From Flavobacteriales bacterium (GTDB lineage: Bacteria; Bacteroidota; Bacteroidia; Flavobacteriales_F; PHOS-HE28), in the NCBI GenBank assembly GCA_019638115.1, contig JAHBUK010000004.1:288794-352793 (forward strand): a stretch of DNA of 64,000 nt. The letters run 5' to 3'. Position numbers and translations under genes: made by a program. Positions 35,803 through 44,646 of the stretch are shown here, piece after piece. Below the pieces are notes generated by a model. The model saw nothing but the letters and a program-made list of their open reading frames with translations. It was not told the DNA's origin and made no database searches. Position 1 is the stretch's first letter. Each line of letters begins with the position of its first letter.

Positions 35803-35921
35803 CCCAGGGCCCATTGTGATCAGCTGTGTAGGGTTCTGAGCCGTGCGTGTCCACTGCCTGTATGGCACTGCCTTGCAACAAGGGGAAGTGTCGAAAGCAT
35901 GACGCAAAGGCACCCAACATC

Positions 35922-35975
35922 GGCTAACCGAAATGCTCGTTCCTCGGGCCTGCGGCAAGCACAGGCCCGTTTATG
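35922..35975 (+). other. Possible attC remnant at right edge of island
   Basis: GGCTAAC near 35922 and GGGCCTGCGGCAAGCACAGGCCCGTTT (35946-35971) resemble the two ends of site 3, whose right arm is GCCTGCGGCAAGCGCAGG then CCCGTTAGG. Only 54 bp long, so if it is an attC it has lost its middle. The right part is also a perfect 7-bp hairpin (GGGCCTG/CAGGCCC) and could be a terminator. Confidence 0.35.
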
Positions 35976-36164
35976 CACGGCCCACAAGTCGCCCGGTGCC
36001 ACCAATCAAGGCATATTCCCGCTGGCACGCCCCAAGTCCCCAGTGCCGGTAGCTGAATACCAAGCGCCCGCTGTCCCCCTGACCGCCCCCCTTGGCCTGC
36101 CAGCCCATGGCCAAGGACCGATGGCCTGCCGAGCCCTGGATGGGAGCCCACGAGGGAGCTTCGG

Positions 36165-36251
36165 GCAGCTACTTTTCCACCATGGCGGCACGCTGCCCGC
36201 TCAGGGCAGCGGCCGGTTTGCGTGATAGCGCAGGACGGATCGTGAAAAACC
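36165..36251 (+). repeat. 87-bp repeat, right copy
   Basis: Ungapped match to 28748-28834. It begins with the same 22 bases including the TACTTTTC box and ATG, and ends with the same GGATCGTGAAAAACC. The 656-bp stretch 35803-36458 also has TATCTTCG near 36295, a probable promoter for the next gene, and otherwise no gene. Confidence 0.7.
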
Positions 36252-36458
36252 CGTGCTTGGGCAGGCAGCCAACCAACGGGCGCCCAACGTCTTATCTTCG
36301 GCAAGGCCGGGGGTGCTCTCCCCCACCCGGAAGCACCGCCCACCAAGCCCGCTTCAATGCGCAAAACTTTCCATAGCCATAGCCCGCGCATAACGCTTAT
36401 TCCGAGCGATCGGCCGATCTTTGCGGCCATCTTCAGGTCCACTTCGGACCAGCACCGC

Positions 36459-39400
36459 ATGGAAGGCCGACCGCAACGCCCAGCCACCCGCGCCCTGCGC
36501 AGCTTGAAGCAGGCTGCCCTGGCCCTTGCGGCTGCCGCACTCCCCTACTTCGCCACGGCACAGGGCACGGAGGATTTCCAGAATCTGCCAACGACCACGC
36601 CTGGAACCTATGTCGCACGCACATGGACCGGTACGGATGGTGTGACCTGGACCGCTGAAGGCGCACGCACGGACCAGACGATGACCTTGAAGGCCATCTG
36701 CTTCGGAACCGGTGGAAATAGGTGGGTAACCTCACCGGTCTATGCTAATGGCATGGGCACCTTGAGTTTCGAGTATGTAAGGGGTTTCACTGGGGGAGGT
36801 GCACGCACCCTTCAAGTTTGGGTCAACGGTGTTCAGGTCGGGAGTAATATCACCGTAAGTCCCACATCGGATGTGGTGGAGACCTACAGCCAAGCGATGA
36901 ACATCGGCGGCCCTGTGCAATTGCAGATACGCAGCACTGGCGCAGCGCAGGTGAAGCTGGACAACATCGTGTGGACGCCCTTCACCTCAGGCCCCACCGC
37001 GAGTTTCAGCGCGGCCACACAGAGTTCGCCCGAAGGTTCCGGTGTGGTGCCCGTCACCTTCAACATTACGCCAGCCACGGTAACGGGCGGCACCATTACG
37101 CTGAGCGTGACCAACGGCGCCGGGGTGGTGTACGGCGCGGGCGGCGATTACACCACGGCCCCGGCGGGTGGCAGCGGCACCATTACGGTGAACGTTCCGG
37201 CAGGCGCCACCTCGGCCTCCTTCAACGTGAACCTGATCAACGACCCCTTCTGGGAGCCGAACAAGACCATCACCTTCGCGGTGACCGGCGTAACGGGTGA
37301 CCTGGAGCTGGGCTTCCCGAACACGCACGTGTTCACCATCCTGAACGACGACTTCACGCCCACGGCCTTCTTCGGCAACACCAGCAGCAACCACCTGGAA
37401 AGCGCGGGCCTGGTGAACATACCCATCACCATAACACCGGCCGCCACGGCGGGCACGCTTACGCTGGACATCACCAACGGAGCGGGCGCCACCTACGGCA
37501 GCGACTACACCACGGCACCCGATGGCAGCGGTGGCAGCATTACGCTGAACGTGCCTGCGGGAGCCACCACGGTGAACATCCCCGTTACGCTGCTGGACGA
37601 CCTGGACGTGGAGGGCACGGAGACCGTCACCTTCACCATTACCGGCGCCACGGGCGGCCTGCTCTTCGGCCCCAGCGCCAGCTTCGTGCTGAGCATAAGC
37701 GACAACGATTCGCCCCCCACGGTGCTGGAACCCGGCGACCTGGTGGTGTTGGCCGTGAACGCCAACACCGGTGCCTGCATAGCGCCGGCCGGAGCGGATG
37801 AGGTGAGCTTCATGTGTTTCAAGGACATGGTGGTGGGCACCACGCTGGACCTGACCGACCAGGGCTACAGCCGCTGCTATCCTGGCTTGTGGGGCACCAA
37901 CGAGGGTCTGCTGCGTATAACCCGCACCGGCACCACCATACCGGCAGGCACGGTCATCACCCTGCGTTTTAATGGTTCCGGCGGCGTAACGGGCGTGATG
38001 CCCGATGCGGCCTGGAGCGTGACCGTGATCGGTGGGCATAGCTTCCTGAACCTCAATTCCAGCGGAGACCAACTCTTCTTCATGCAAGGCGGCACCTGGG
38101 TGAACCCCGGCACGCCCACGCACAGTGCCAGCTACGTGGGTGGCTCCATCCTCTATGGCTTCAGCACCAACGGCCAGTGGCTTTCCGGGCAGTGTGCGAG
38201 CAACCTGCACAGCGGCCTGCCCCCGCAGATGCAGTGCTTCAGCATGGAACCGACGGCGGCCAGCGACTGGACGAAGTATACCGGTCCGCTCACCCCCACC
38301 TCCCAGCGCGGTTGGATAATCCGCATCGGAGACCCCACCAACTGGACGAGTTTCGCCAGCTGCGCGGATTACATAGCCGGTGCGCCCGATTACGCCGGTG
38401 GCATGGTGCTGCCCATTACCACGGTAGGTTTCACAGCCGGCCTTTGGACCGGTGGCCTGAGCACCGACTGGTTCGATTGCCGCAACTGGGACGATGCGCG
38501 CGTGCCCAGTGCCACGGACAACGTGCAGATAGACCAGAGCGCACTGCGCAACTGCGTGGTGGGCATAGCGGCCGGCAGCACCGCGGAATGTGCTTCACTC
38601 CTGCAGCGCAACGGCGGCGGCGCCAACCGCCAGCTGACCGTGCAGCAGAACAGCACCCTGCAAGTTTTCGGTCCCATGCGCATAGAGCGCCAGGTGGCCG
38701 GTGCCACACTGAGCACCACCGTGCTGGGCAACAGCACCTTGCTGGCCACCTCCATGGAGCTGCTGGGCCAGACCGCGGGCGCCACCGAAGCGCTGCTGCG
38801 CTGTGAGCAGGCCGGCTCGCAAGTGTTGTTGGAGACCGATATGACCATTGGCATCGGCGGTCTGCTGGATCTGCAGGGTGCGGGTGAGGGCGGCCTTTTG
38901 GAGCTTGGTGGCGACTTCACCAACCTGAACGATGAGCTGGCCTTCCAGGACCAGAACAGCACGGTGCGCCTGGTGGGCAACGGCCCCCAGACCATCAGCG
39001 CGGCCACCGGTGCGGAAGTGTTCGCCAACCTGCTGGTGCAGAAGACCGGTGGCGATGTGCTGCTGGGCAGCGCGGTGGAGGTCCGCAACCAGTTGGACCT
39101 GACCAGCGGCCGCATCTTCTCCAGCGCCACGGAACTGCTGACGCTGCGCAACACGGGTACCGTAGTGAATGCCAGCGATGCGAGCTTCGTACACGGCCCC
39201 ATCCAGAAGATCGGCAACAGCAACTTCACCTTCCCGGTGGGCAAAGGCACCTTGATGCGGCCCTGTGTGCTTACCGGCATCGTGGGTGCCAACTCCAACG
39301 CCTTTGCGGCGGAGTACTTCCCGCTGAGCCCGCGCACCACCTTCAACAATGTGCTGGAGCCCACGCTGGACCACATCAGCGATTGCGAATACTGGATGAT

Positions 39401-40157
39401 AGACCGGACCATCGGCTCATCCAACGCCATTGTTACCCTGAGCTGGCGCGATCCGGTCAGCTGCGGCGTTACCGACCTGCCCAGCCTGCGCGTGGCGCGT
39501 TGGGACGGAAGCATGTGGCTGGACCGCGGCAATGGCGGGTCCACCGGCAGCATAATGGCGGGATCGGTGCCCACCGCAGCGGTGCAGTTGCTCTTCAGCC
39601 CCTGGACGCTGGCCTCGGTGAATTCGGAGAACCCCCTGCCCATCAGTTTGGTGGAGTTCAACGCCAAGCCGGAGGGAGCGCAAGTGCGCCTGGATTGGGT
39701 GACCGCCAGCGAGCGCGACAACGCCTACTTCACCGTGGAGCGCAGCCGCGATGGCTTCAACTACGAAGCGGTGCTGCAAGTGCCGGGCGCCATCAACAGC
39801 AACCAGCTGCTGCACTACACCGACCGCGACCCGCGCCCCTATAGCGGGCTGAGCTACTACCGCCTGCGCCAGACCGACCTGGACGGCACCAACACACTGA
39901 GCCCCGTGGTGAGCGTGTACTTCGGCAACGAGCGTCCGCTGGCGGTGCATGCCGGAGCGGAGCTGCTAACGGTGTTCCACGGCTTTGAGGCCGGAGCGCG
40001 CTACAGCCTGCTGGACATGACCGGCCGCCTGGTGGCCACGGGCAGCACGGCGCAGGAGGGCACCATGCACCTGGCGATCCAGGCGCTGCCTGCCGGGGCC
40101 TACCTTTTCCGCATGGAGGATGGCGGCCGCGTGGAAAGCGTGCGTTTCGTGCGCTGA
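36459..40157 (+). CDS. Large T9SS cargo protein with Calx-beta domains
   Basis: A 1232-residue secreted protein: signal peptide (about residues 1-35, ending in YFATAQ), an N-terminal lectin-like anchor domain, two Calx-beta-type repeats (about 190-290 and 300-395; FNITPATVTGGTITLSVTNGAG, ITITPAATAGTLTLDITNGAG), a lamin-tail-like domain (LVVLAVNANTGAC...SSGDQLFFMQGG), a long beta-helical part, a fibronectin-like domain (ISLVEFNAKPEGAQVRLDW) and a type A sorting domain (YSLLDMTGRLVATGS...GAYLFRMEDGG). Exported by T9SS and attached to the surface or released. ATG at 36459 gives the signal peptide. Confidence 0.85.
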   Translation: MEGRPQRPATRALRSLKQAALALAAAALPYFATAQGTEDFQNLPTTTPGTYVARTWTGTDGVTWTAEGARTDQTMTLKAICFGTGGNRWVTSPVYANGMGTLSFEYVRGFTGGGARTLQVWVNGVQVGSNITVSPTSDVVETYSQAMNIGGPVQLQIRSTGAAQVKLDNIVWTPFTSGPTASFSAATQSSPEGSGVVPVTFNITPATVTGGTITLSVTNGAGVVYGAGGDYTTAPAGGSGTITVNVPAGATSASFNVNLINDPFWEPNKTITFAVTGVTGDLELGFPNTHVFTILNDDFTPTAFFGNTSSNHLESAGLVNIPITITPAATAGTLTLDITNGAGATYGSDYTTAPDGSGGSITLNVPAGATTVNIPVTLLDDLDVEGTETVTFTITGATGGLLFGPSASFVLSISDNDSPPTVLEPGDLVVLAVNANTGACIAPAGADEVSFMCFKDMVVGTTLDLTDQGYSRCYPGLWGTNEGLLRITRTGTTIPAGTVITLRFNGSGGVTGVMPDAAWSVTVIGGHSFLNLNSSGDQLFFMQGGTWVNPGTPTHSASYVGGSILYGFSTNGQWLSGQCASNLHSGLPPQMQCFSMEPTAASDWTKYTGPLTPTSQRGWIIRIGDPTNWTSFASCADYIAGAPDYAGGMVLPITTVGFTAGLWTGGLSTDWFDCRNWDDARVPSATDNVQIDQSALRNCVVGIAAGSTAECASLLQRNGGGANRQLTVQQNSTLQVFGPMRIERQVAGATLSTTVLGNSTLLATSMELLGQTAGATEALLRCEQAGSQVLLETDMTIGIGGLLDLQGAGEGGLLELGGDFTNLNDELAFQDQNSTVRLVGNGPQTISAATGAEVFANLLVQKTGGDVLLGSAVEVRNQLDLTSGRIFSSATELLTLRNTGTVVNASDASFVHGPIQKIGNSNFTFPVGKGTLMRPCVLTGIVGANSNAFAAEYFPLSPRTTFNNVLEPTLDHISDCEYWMIDRTIGSSNAIVTLSWRDPVSCGVTDLPSLRVARWDGSMWLDRGNGGSTGSIMAGSVPTAAVQLLFSPWTLASVNSENPLPISLVEFNAKPEGAQVRLDWVTASERDNAYFTVERSRDGFNYEAVLQVPGAINSNQLLHYTDRDPRPYSGLSYYRLRQTDLDGTNTLSPVVSVYFGNERPLAVHAGAELLTVFHGFEAGARYSLLDMTGRLVATGSTAQEGTMHLAIQALPAGAYLFRMEDGGRVESVRFVR

Positions 40158-40193
40158 TAGCGGGCGGGCGCGGTCCCCGTCGTGCAAGGGCAT

Positions 40194-40265
40194 TCAGTCC
40201 ACTTAGACCGTGAAGCGCGGATCGAGTTCTTCCCGCAGTTGATGCAGCAGTCCGTTGCCTCGTGT
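40194..40265 (-). pseudogene. Remnant of the bshC 3' end
   Basis: On the - strand this stretch reads like the last 24 codons of bshC (GN.LLHQLREELDPRFTV versus GNSLLDQLLEELDPLDPRFTV), with a stop replacing Phe before the final Val-Asp. It starts TCAGTCCACTTAGACCGTG, versus TCAGTCCACGAAGACCGTG at 42239. The two copies bracket the T9SS gene at 40322-42238. Confidence 0.75.
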
Positions 40266-40321
40266 TGCACGCGCAAAACCCCTTGCCGGAGCGCGGCATG
40301 GGCATTGCCTATTTTGCGGCC

Positions 40322-42238
40322 ATGCTCCGGAAACTTTACACCACCCTCCTAACGCTGAGCCTTGGCCTTGCACTGTATGCACAACCCACCCCCGACCTGC
40401 TGCTGGGCATAGGCGGCACCGGCGCCGATGAGATGCGTGCCTGCGTGGTGGATGCCAGCGGCAACCTATACGTGACCGGGCTCTTCAACAGCACGGTGGA
40501 CATGGACCCCGGACCAAGCAGCACAACGATAACCAGTGCCGGGGAGGCGGACATCTTCGTGCTGAAGTACGCCCCCACGGGCAACCTGCTCTGGGCACGG
40601 GGCTTCGGTGGGCCGGGCCCCGACATGGCCTTCGGCATTGCCCTGGACCCGCAGGGCAATGTTCTTGTGAGCGGCGGTTTCCAGCAAACGGCAACCTTCG
40701 GGAGCGGCGGGCCCAGCATTACCAGCCAAGGCGACTACGACGTTTTCGTGCTGAAGCTCGACCCCCAGGGCAATGTGCTGTGGGTGCGCAGCTTCGGCGG
40801 AAGCACCTACGATGCCTCCTTCAGTGTCGCCGCCGATGCACAGGGCAATGTTGTGGTGACCGGGTACTTCACCGGTACGGTGGACATGGACCCCGGGCCG
40901 GGCAGTTTCCCCTTGACCACCGCTGGCAGCGCGGATGCCTTCATCGTGAAGCTCGACCCCCAAGGCGGTTTCCTGTGGGCCCGCCAGTTCGGTGGCACGG
41001 GCAACGATCAGGTGGACGCTGTGGCCGTGCATGCCGATGGCCGCGTGGTGGTGACCGGACGTTTCACCAATACGGCCAACGTGGGCCCGGGTCCAGGCCT
41101 GGCGCCCATCACCAGCCAAGGCAATTCGGACTTCTACCTGCTGGAGCTGAATGCGCAAGGCGACCCGTTGCGCCTGATCGGTCTGGGCGGCACCGGTTTC
41201 GATGCCGCCTTCTGCCTGGCCCTGCTGCCCGATGGTGCGGTGTTGTTGGGCGGCAGCTTCTCCCTCACCATGGATTTCGACCCCGGTCCCGGTGAAGTGC
41301 CCATGACCGTGGGCGGCATCGCACAGAACGCGTTCGTGCTGAAACTCACGTCCGACCTGCAATTCGAGTGGGTGAAGCAGTTCAGCTCCAACGACTATTC
41401 GCGGATCAACTCCCTGGCGGTGGATGCGGTGGGCAACGTACACCTGACCGGCGGCTTCAACGGCACGCTGGACCTTGACCCCGGCCCCGGCCAAGAGCTG
41501 GCGGTGGTGCAGGGCTTGGAGGATGCGCCCATCGTAAGCCTATCGCCCAGCGGCGAGCTGCTGGCCGGCGGGGTGCTCACCAACATGAACTTCGCCCGCG
41601 GGCTTTCCGTGGCGGTGGCCCCCAACGGGCAGGTGTGGGCCGGTGGCCAGTACCAGTCCGTAACCACCCTGCAATACGGCGGCAGCAACTTCTCCATCTC
41701 CCACGCAGGCAGCGCCGACTTCTACCTGCTGCGCTTGGACCAGTGCCCGCAGGACATGGCCTTCGGCACCCTATACACCAGTCTGGATGGTGCCACGCTC
41801 TTTGTGGACGACCTGGCCGATGCCTACCAGTGGATCGACTGCACGGACAACAGCCCCATTGCCGGTGCCACCGGGCCATCGTACACCGCCACGGCCAACG
41901 GCAGCTACGCCGTAGCGCTCACCGCCGGGCCCTGCGTGTTCACCACCATCTGCCAGGCAGTTACCACCGTGGGTATTGCGGAAGGCAGCCAAGGGCATGG
42001 CCTCCTGCTCTTTCCGAACCCCACCAGCGACCAAGTGTCCCTGCATGCCGGTGTGGCTCTGAGGCGCGCCCACCTAACCGTGTTTGACCCCACCGGGCGA
42101 GTGCTGCGCAGCATGGGACCGGTGCAGGGCGAGCGTGTGCAGGTGGACCTCAGCGGGCTGGCGGCCGGTGCGCTGTGGGTGGAAGTGCGCGAAGCCGGGC
42201 AGCCCCCGGTGCGTCTGCCCTTCGTGTTGCAGCGCTGA
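40322..42238 (+). CDS. SBBP-type beta-propeller T9SS protein
   Basis: A 638-residue secreted protein. After a signal peptide (MLRKLYTTLLTLSLGLALYA) come at least six 50-residue repeats with GNLYVTGLFNSTVDMDPGP, DIFVLKYAPTGNLLWARGFGG, GNVVVTGYFTGTVDMDPGPG and similar, the bacterial SBBP beta-propeller repeat. The end has a T9SS sorting domain (LLLFPNPTSDQVSLHAG, HLTVFDPTGRVLRSMG). TATTTTG at 40310-40316 is 5 nt before the ATG. It abuts bshC: its stop is the base before the convergent bshC stop. Confidence 0.87.
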   Translation: MLRKLYTTLLTLSLGLALYAQPTPDLLLGIGGTGADEMRACVVDASGNLYVTGLFNSTVDMDPGPSSTTITSAGEADIFVLKYAPTGNLLWARGFGGPGPDMAFGIALDPQGNVLVSGGFQQTATFGSGGPSITSQGDYDVFVLKLDPQGNVLWVRSFGGSTYDASFSVAADAQGNVVVTGYFTGTVDMDPGPGSFPLTTAGSADAFIVKLDPQGGFLWARQFGGTGNDQVDAVAVHADGRVVVTGRFTNTANVGPGPGLAPITSQGNSDFYLLELNAQGDPLRLIGLGGTGFDAAFCLALLPDGAVLLGGSFSLTMDFDPGPGEVPMTVGGIAQNAFVLKLTSDLQFEWVKQFSSNDYSRINSLAVDAVGNVHLTGGFNGTLDLDPGPGQELAVVQGLEDAPIVSLSPSGELLAGGVLTNMNFARGLSVAVAPNGQVWAGGQYQSVTTLQYGGSNFSISHAGSADFYLLRLDQCPQDMAFGTLYTSLDGATLFVDDLADAYQWIDCTDNSPIAGATGPSYTATANGSYAVALTAGPCVFTTICQAVTTVGIAEGSQGHGLLLFPNPTSDQVSLHAGVALRRAHLTVFDPTGRVLRSMGPVQGERVQVDLSGLAAGALWVEVREAGQPPVRLPFVLQR

Positions 42239-43822
42239 TCAGTCCACGAAGACCGTGAAGCGCGGATCCAGCGGATCGAGCTCCTCCAGCAGTTGGTCCA
42301 GCAGGCTGTTGCCTTGTGCGGCGAGCATGGGCAGGATGTTGTCCTTGCGCTCCTGCAAACCACCGCCGGGGAAGAGCGCGTGATGCACGCGGTCCATGCG
42401 GGCCAGGGTGTCGGCATCGCGGCGTTTGGCACTGCGCAGCAGGGCCTTGCCGAAACGCTCCAGCCCATGCAGGGCGCGGGTGGCGTGGGCCTCGGCACTG
42501 GCCTTCAGGCCGGGGTCGGCAGCAGCGGCACGCCCGGCCAGCTCCGTGTAGAACTGCTGTAGGCGGGCACGCTCGTCATCCAGCGCAGTGCTGAAGGGCA
42601 CGCGTTCGGAGGCCACGCGGGCCTTCACCGCATCGATCGGCGCGAAGAGCTCCACGGGATCCAGGCCGAGCTCCTGCCACTGGCGCAGGGCCTTGGCGGG
42701 CAGGAAGGCGGCGCTGGTGCGCAGCAGCACGGCCGGCATGGGCACGCGCAACGCTTGGAAGAGCCAGCGCAGTTGCAGCCAGTAGGCCAGTTCGCCGCCG
42801 CCGCCCACGTAGGCGATGTTGGGCAGGATGGTCTCCTGGTACACGGGCCTCAGCAGCACGTTGGGCGAGAACTGTTCGGGGTGTTGCTCCAGGTGTGCGA
42901 GCAGCTCGTCCACGCTCCAGGTGGGGCCACCGTCCAGCACGCGGAAGCCAGCACCGTCGGCCACGATGCGGCGGCGGTGCCCCGGGCAGCGGTGGAAGAG
43001 GTTGATGGGCCGCGCGAAGGCCTGCACGGAATAGCGGGCCTGCAGGATGGCGTTGGCAGGTGCCACGCTGCGTTCGGCCACCTGGTTCAGCAGTTCCTCG
43101 CGCATGTGGGGCACGAAGCGCTGTTTCAGCGCGGGGTCGTCGCCATCCACGATCAGCAGTCCGAAGCGGCCGAAAAGGGCGTGCACGAAGTGGCGGGTGG
43201 CCTGGGCCAGGGTGTGCTCCGGGCGGTAGGCTTCGCGCAGGAGCGCGGCCAGTTCGGCGGCGTGTGTACCGGCACCGAGCAGGGCGATGGCCTCCTCCAC
43301 CACCGGGCCGATGTCCTTCAGCAGCAGGTCGCCCACGGCACCGCCATCGCGGCCGGGCCAGTGCAGCTTGTGGCCGTTGAAGTAGGTGTGGTCGATCTCC
43401 GCGCGGTCGTGGTCCTCGCTGGCCATCCAGAACACGGGCAACACGGGGCGGCCCAGTTCGCTGCTCAGGGTGCGCGCCAGGCGCAACACGTTCAGGATCT
43501 TGAAGGGCACGTAGAGCGGACCGCCGAAGAGGCTGAGCTGGTGGCCGGTGGTGATGGTGAGGCTGTCCGGCTGGCGCAGCAGCTGCAGGTTGCGCTGCAC
43601 GGCATCGGGCAGGGGCATGCCCCGGTACTGGTCGCTGATGGCGGTGGCGAGCACCAGCCTTTCCTCAGCGCCGAAGCTGCGCGCGGCAGCGGCCTCCTTC
43701 AGCCCCTGCAAGGTGGGCGCGTGCATGCGGAGCGCATCCAGCTCTGGCACGCCTGCCAGGTAGTCGGTGACCACCGGCGCAAAACGGCGCGTGTCGGCAT
43801 AAGGGATGCGGATGGACTGCAT
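42239..43822 (-). CDS. bshC: Bacillithiol biosynthesis cysteine-adding enzyme BshC
   Basis: A 527-residue BshC, which adds cysteine to glucosaminyl malate in the last step of bacillithiol synthesis. Visible marks: TTGHQLSLFGGPLYVPFKI (about residues 92-110), FWMASEDHDRAEIDH, the end LEELDPLDPRFTVFVD, and normal length. Start at ATG 43822, directly behind an exact -7 box (43832-43839), 9 nt away. The longer frame from 43951 would start upstream of the promoter. No bshA or bshB lies in this window. Confidence 0.9.
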   Translation of the reverse strand: MQSIRIPYADTRRFAPVVTDYLAGVPELDALRMHAPTLQGLKEAAAARSFGAEERLVLATAISDQYRGMPLPDAVQRNLQLLRQPDSLTITTGHQLSLFGGPLYVPFKILNVLRLARTLSSELGRPVLPVFWMASEDHDRAEIDHTYFNGHKLHWPGRDGGAVGDLLLKDIGPVVEEAIALLGAGTHAAELAALLREAYRPEHTLAQATRHFVHALFGRFGLLIVDGDDPALKQRFVPHMREELLNQVAERSVAPANAILQARYSVQAFARPINLFHRCPGHRRRIVADGAGFRVLDGGPTWSVDELLAHLEQHPEQFSPNVLLRPVYQETILPNIAYVGGGGELAYWLQLRWLFQALRVPMPAVLLRTSAAFLPAKALRQWQELGLDPVELFAPIDAVKARVASERVPFSTALDDERARLQQFYTELAGRAAAADPGLKASAEAHATRALHGLERFGKALLRSAKRRDADTLARMDRVHHALFPGGGLQERKDNILPMLAAQGNSLLDQLLEELDPLDPRFTVFVD

Positions 43823-43831
43823 GCGGGGTGG

Positions 43832-43839
43832 CAAAGGTA
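43832..43839 (-). promoter_or_regulatory. Promoter -7 box of bshC
   Basis: CAAAGGTA on the + strand is TACCTTTG on the - strand, exact TAnnTTTG, 9 nt before the bshC ATG. This implies a transcript with almost no leader. Confidence 0.6.
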
Positions 43840-43880
43840 GCCGCTGGAGCAGGGCACGTACCCTGAGCGGCACAGCCCCC

Positions 43881-44234
43881 CTAACACTTGCCCACTCCGC
43901 GCGCTTCGATGTGCACGTGCACGAACTCCACGCCGCGTTCGATGCCGGCACTGGTGAGCAGCCTGCGCACCATGGTCATCACATCGGCCCGCTCGCTCAC
44001 GTTGATGTTCGCCAGCTTAAGCACCACAACACCAGACCAAGTGCATGAATACTCCAAGGTGGCGCTTGTGCTGCGGCCCACCTCCTTGGCCAGGCGCGCC
44101 ACGGCGGCATCATCCAGGCCGGTAATGGAGAGCACCACCATGGCGTCCGACGCGGCGGCGGCTGGATGCGAGGCACGTGTACCGCTGGGTTGCAAGAGAA
44201 GGGCGAACAGGGAGAGGAGAAGAACGATGCGCAT
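43881..44234 (-). CDS. Small exported protein, HMA-like fold possible
   Basis: A 117-residue protein with a signal peptide (MRIVLLLSLFALLLQPSGTRA). The mature part VVLSITGLDDAAVARLAKEVG...YSCTWSGVVVLKLANINVSERADVMTMVRRLL has the beta-alpha-beta spacing of heavy-metal-associated-like domains, but without the CxxC metal motif. It is on the bshC strand, 58 nt upstream of it. Function unknown. Confidence 0.6.
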   Translation of the reverse strand: MRIVLLLSLFALLLQPSGTRASHPAAAASDAMVVLSITGLDDAAVARLAKEVGRSTSATLEYSCTWSGVVVLKLANINVSERADVMTMVRRLLTSAGIERGVEFVHVHIEARGVGKC

Positions 44235-44282
44235 GGTGTCCGGTTTGTTCGCCTAATTTCGGATCACCAGCCAAGCCCACCC

Positions 44283-44615
44283 ATGACGAATGACAGGTCC
44301 GCGGAACGCTACCGCTCGCTGAAGGAGTTCTACCCCTACTACCTCACCGAGCACCAACATCCGGTAAGCCGCGTGCTGCACTTCACGGGCACCAGTCTCA
44401 TCGCCTTGTGGATCGCGCTGGCCGTGGTGCAGCGCAACGCCTGGTGGCTGCTGCTGGTGCCGCTGGGCGGCTACGGCTTCGCATGGGTGGGGCACTTCTT
44501 CTTCGAGAAGAACAAGCCGGCCACCTTCAAATACCCCGGCTACAGCCTCGCGAGCGACTTCATCCTGTGGTGGGACCTGCTGCGGGGGAAGGAGAAATTC
44601 GTTGCTGTGAAGTGA
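44283..44615 (+). CDS. DUF962/Mpo1-like membrane protein
   Basis: A 110-residue protein with FYPYYLTEHQHPVSRVLHFTGTSL, the histidine-rich signature of the DUF962/Mpo1 family, two hydrophobic helices (LIALWIALAVV, WWLLLVPLGGYGFAWVGHF) and the FFEKNKPATFKYPGYSLASDF end. The yeast member Mpo1 is a 2-hydroxy-fatty-acid dioxygenase; activity here is inferred. TAATTTCG at 44254-44261 may be its -7 box. ATG 44283 fits the family length. Confidence 0.85.
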   Translation: MTNDRSAERYRSLKEFYPYYLTEHQHPVSRVLHFTGTSLIALWIALAVVQRNAWWLLLVPLGGYGFAWVGHFFFEKNKPATFKYPGYSLASDFILWWDLLRGKEKFVAVK

Positions 44616-44646
44616 CGTCGGATGTTGCGCGTTCCGCGTTAAGCAC

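Larger units (their letters stand above)
28748..36251. mobile_element. AT-rich accessory island, integron-like cassette array without integrase
   Basis: A 7.5-kb interval between two copies of an 87-bp repeat. The genes inside are much more AT-rich than the neighbours, short, all on the + strand and mostly without their own promoters. Three partly or fully preserved copies of a promoter/inverted-repeat module head three gene groups, and attC-like inverted repeats separate genes within groups. No recombinase, integrase or transposase gene is present. The classification as a cassette array is an inference from architecture. Confidence 0.6.

Noticed and set aside
28748..36251. A prophage or transposon as explanation for the island
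   Set aside because: No integrase, transposase, terminase or structural phage gene is seen; the repeats and attC-like sites fit better to cassettes.
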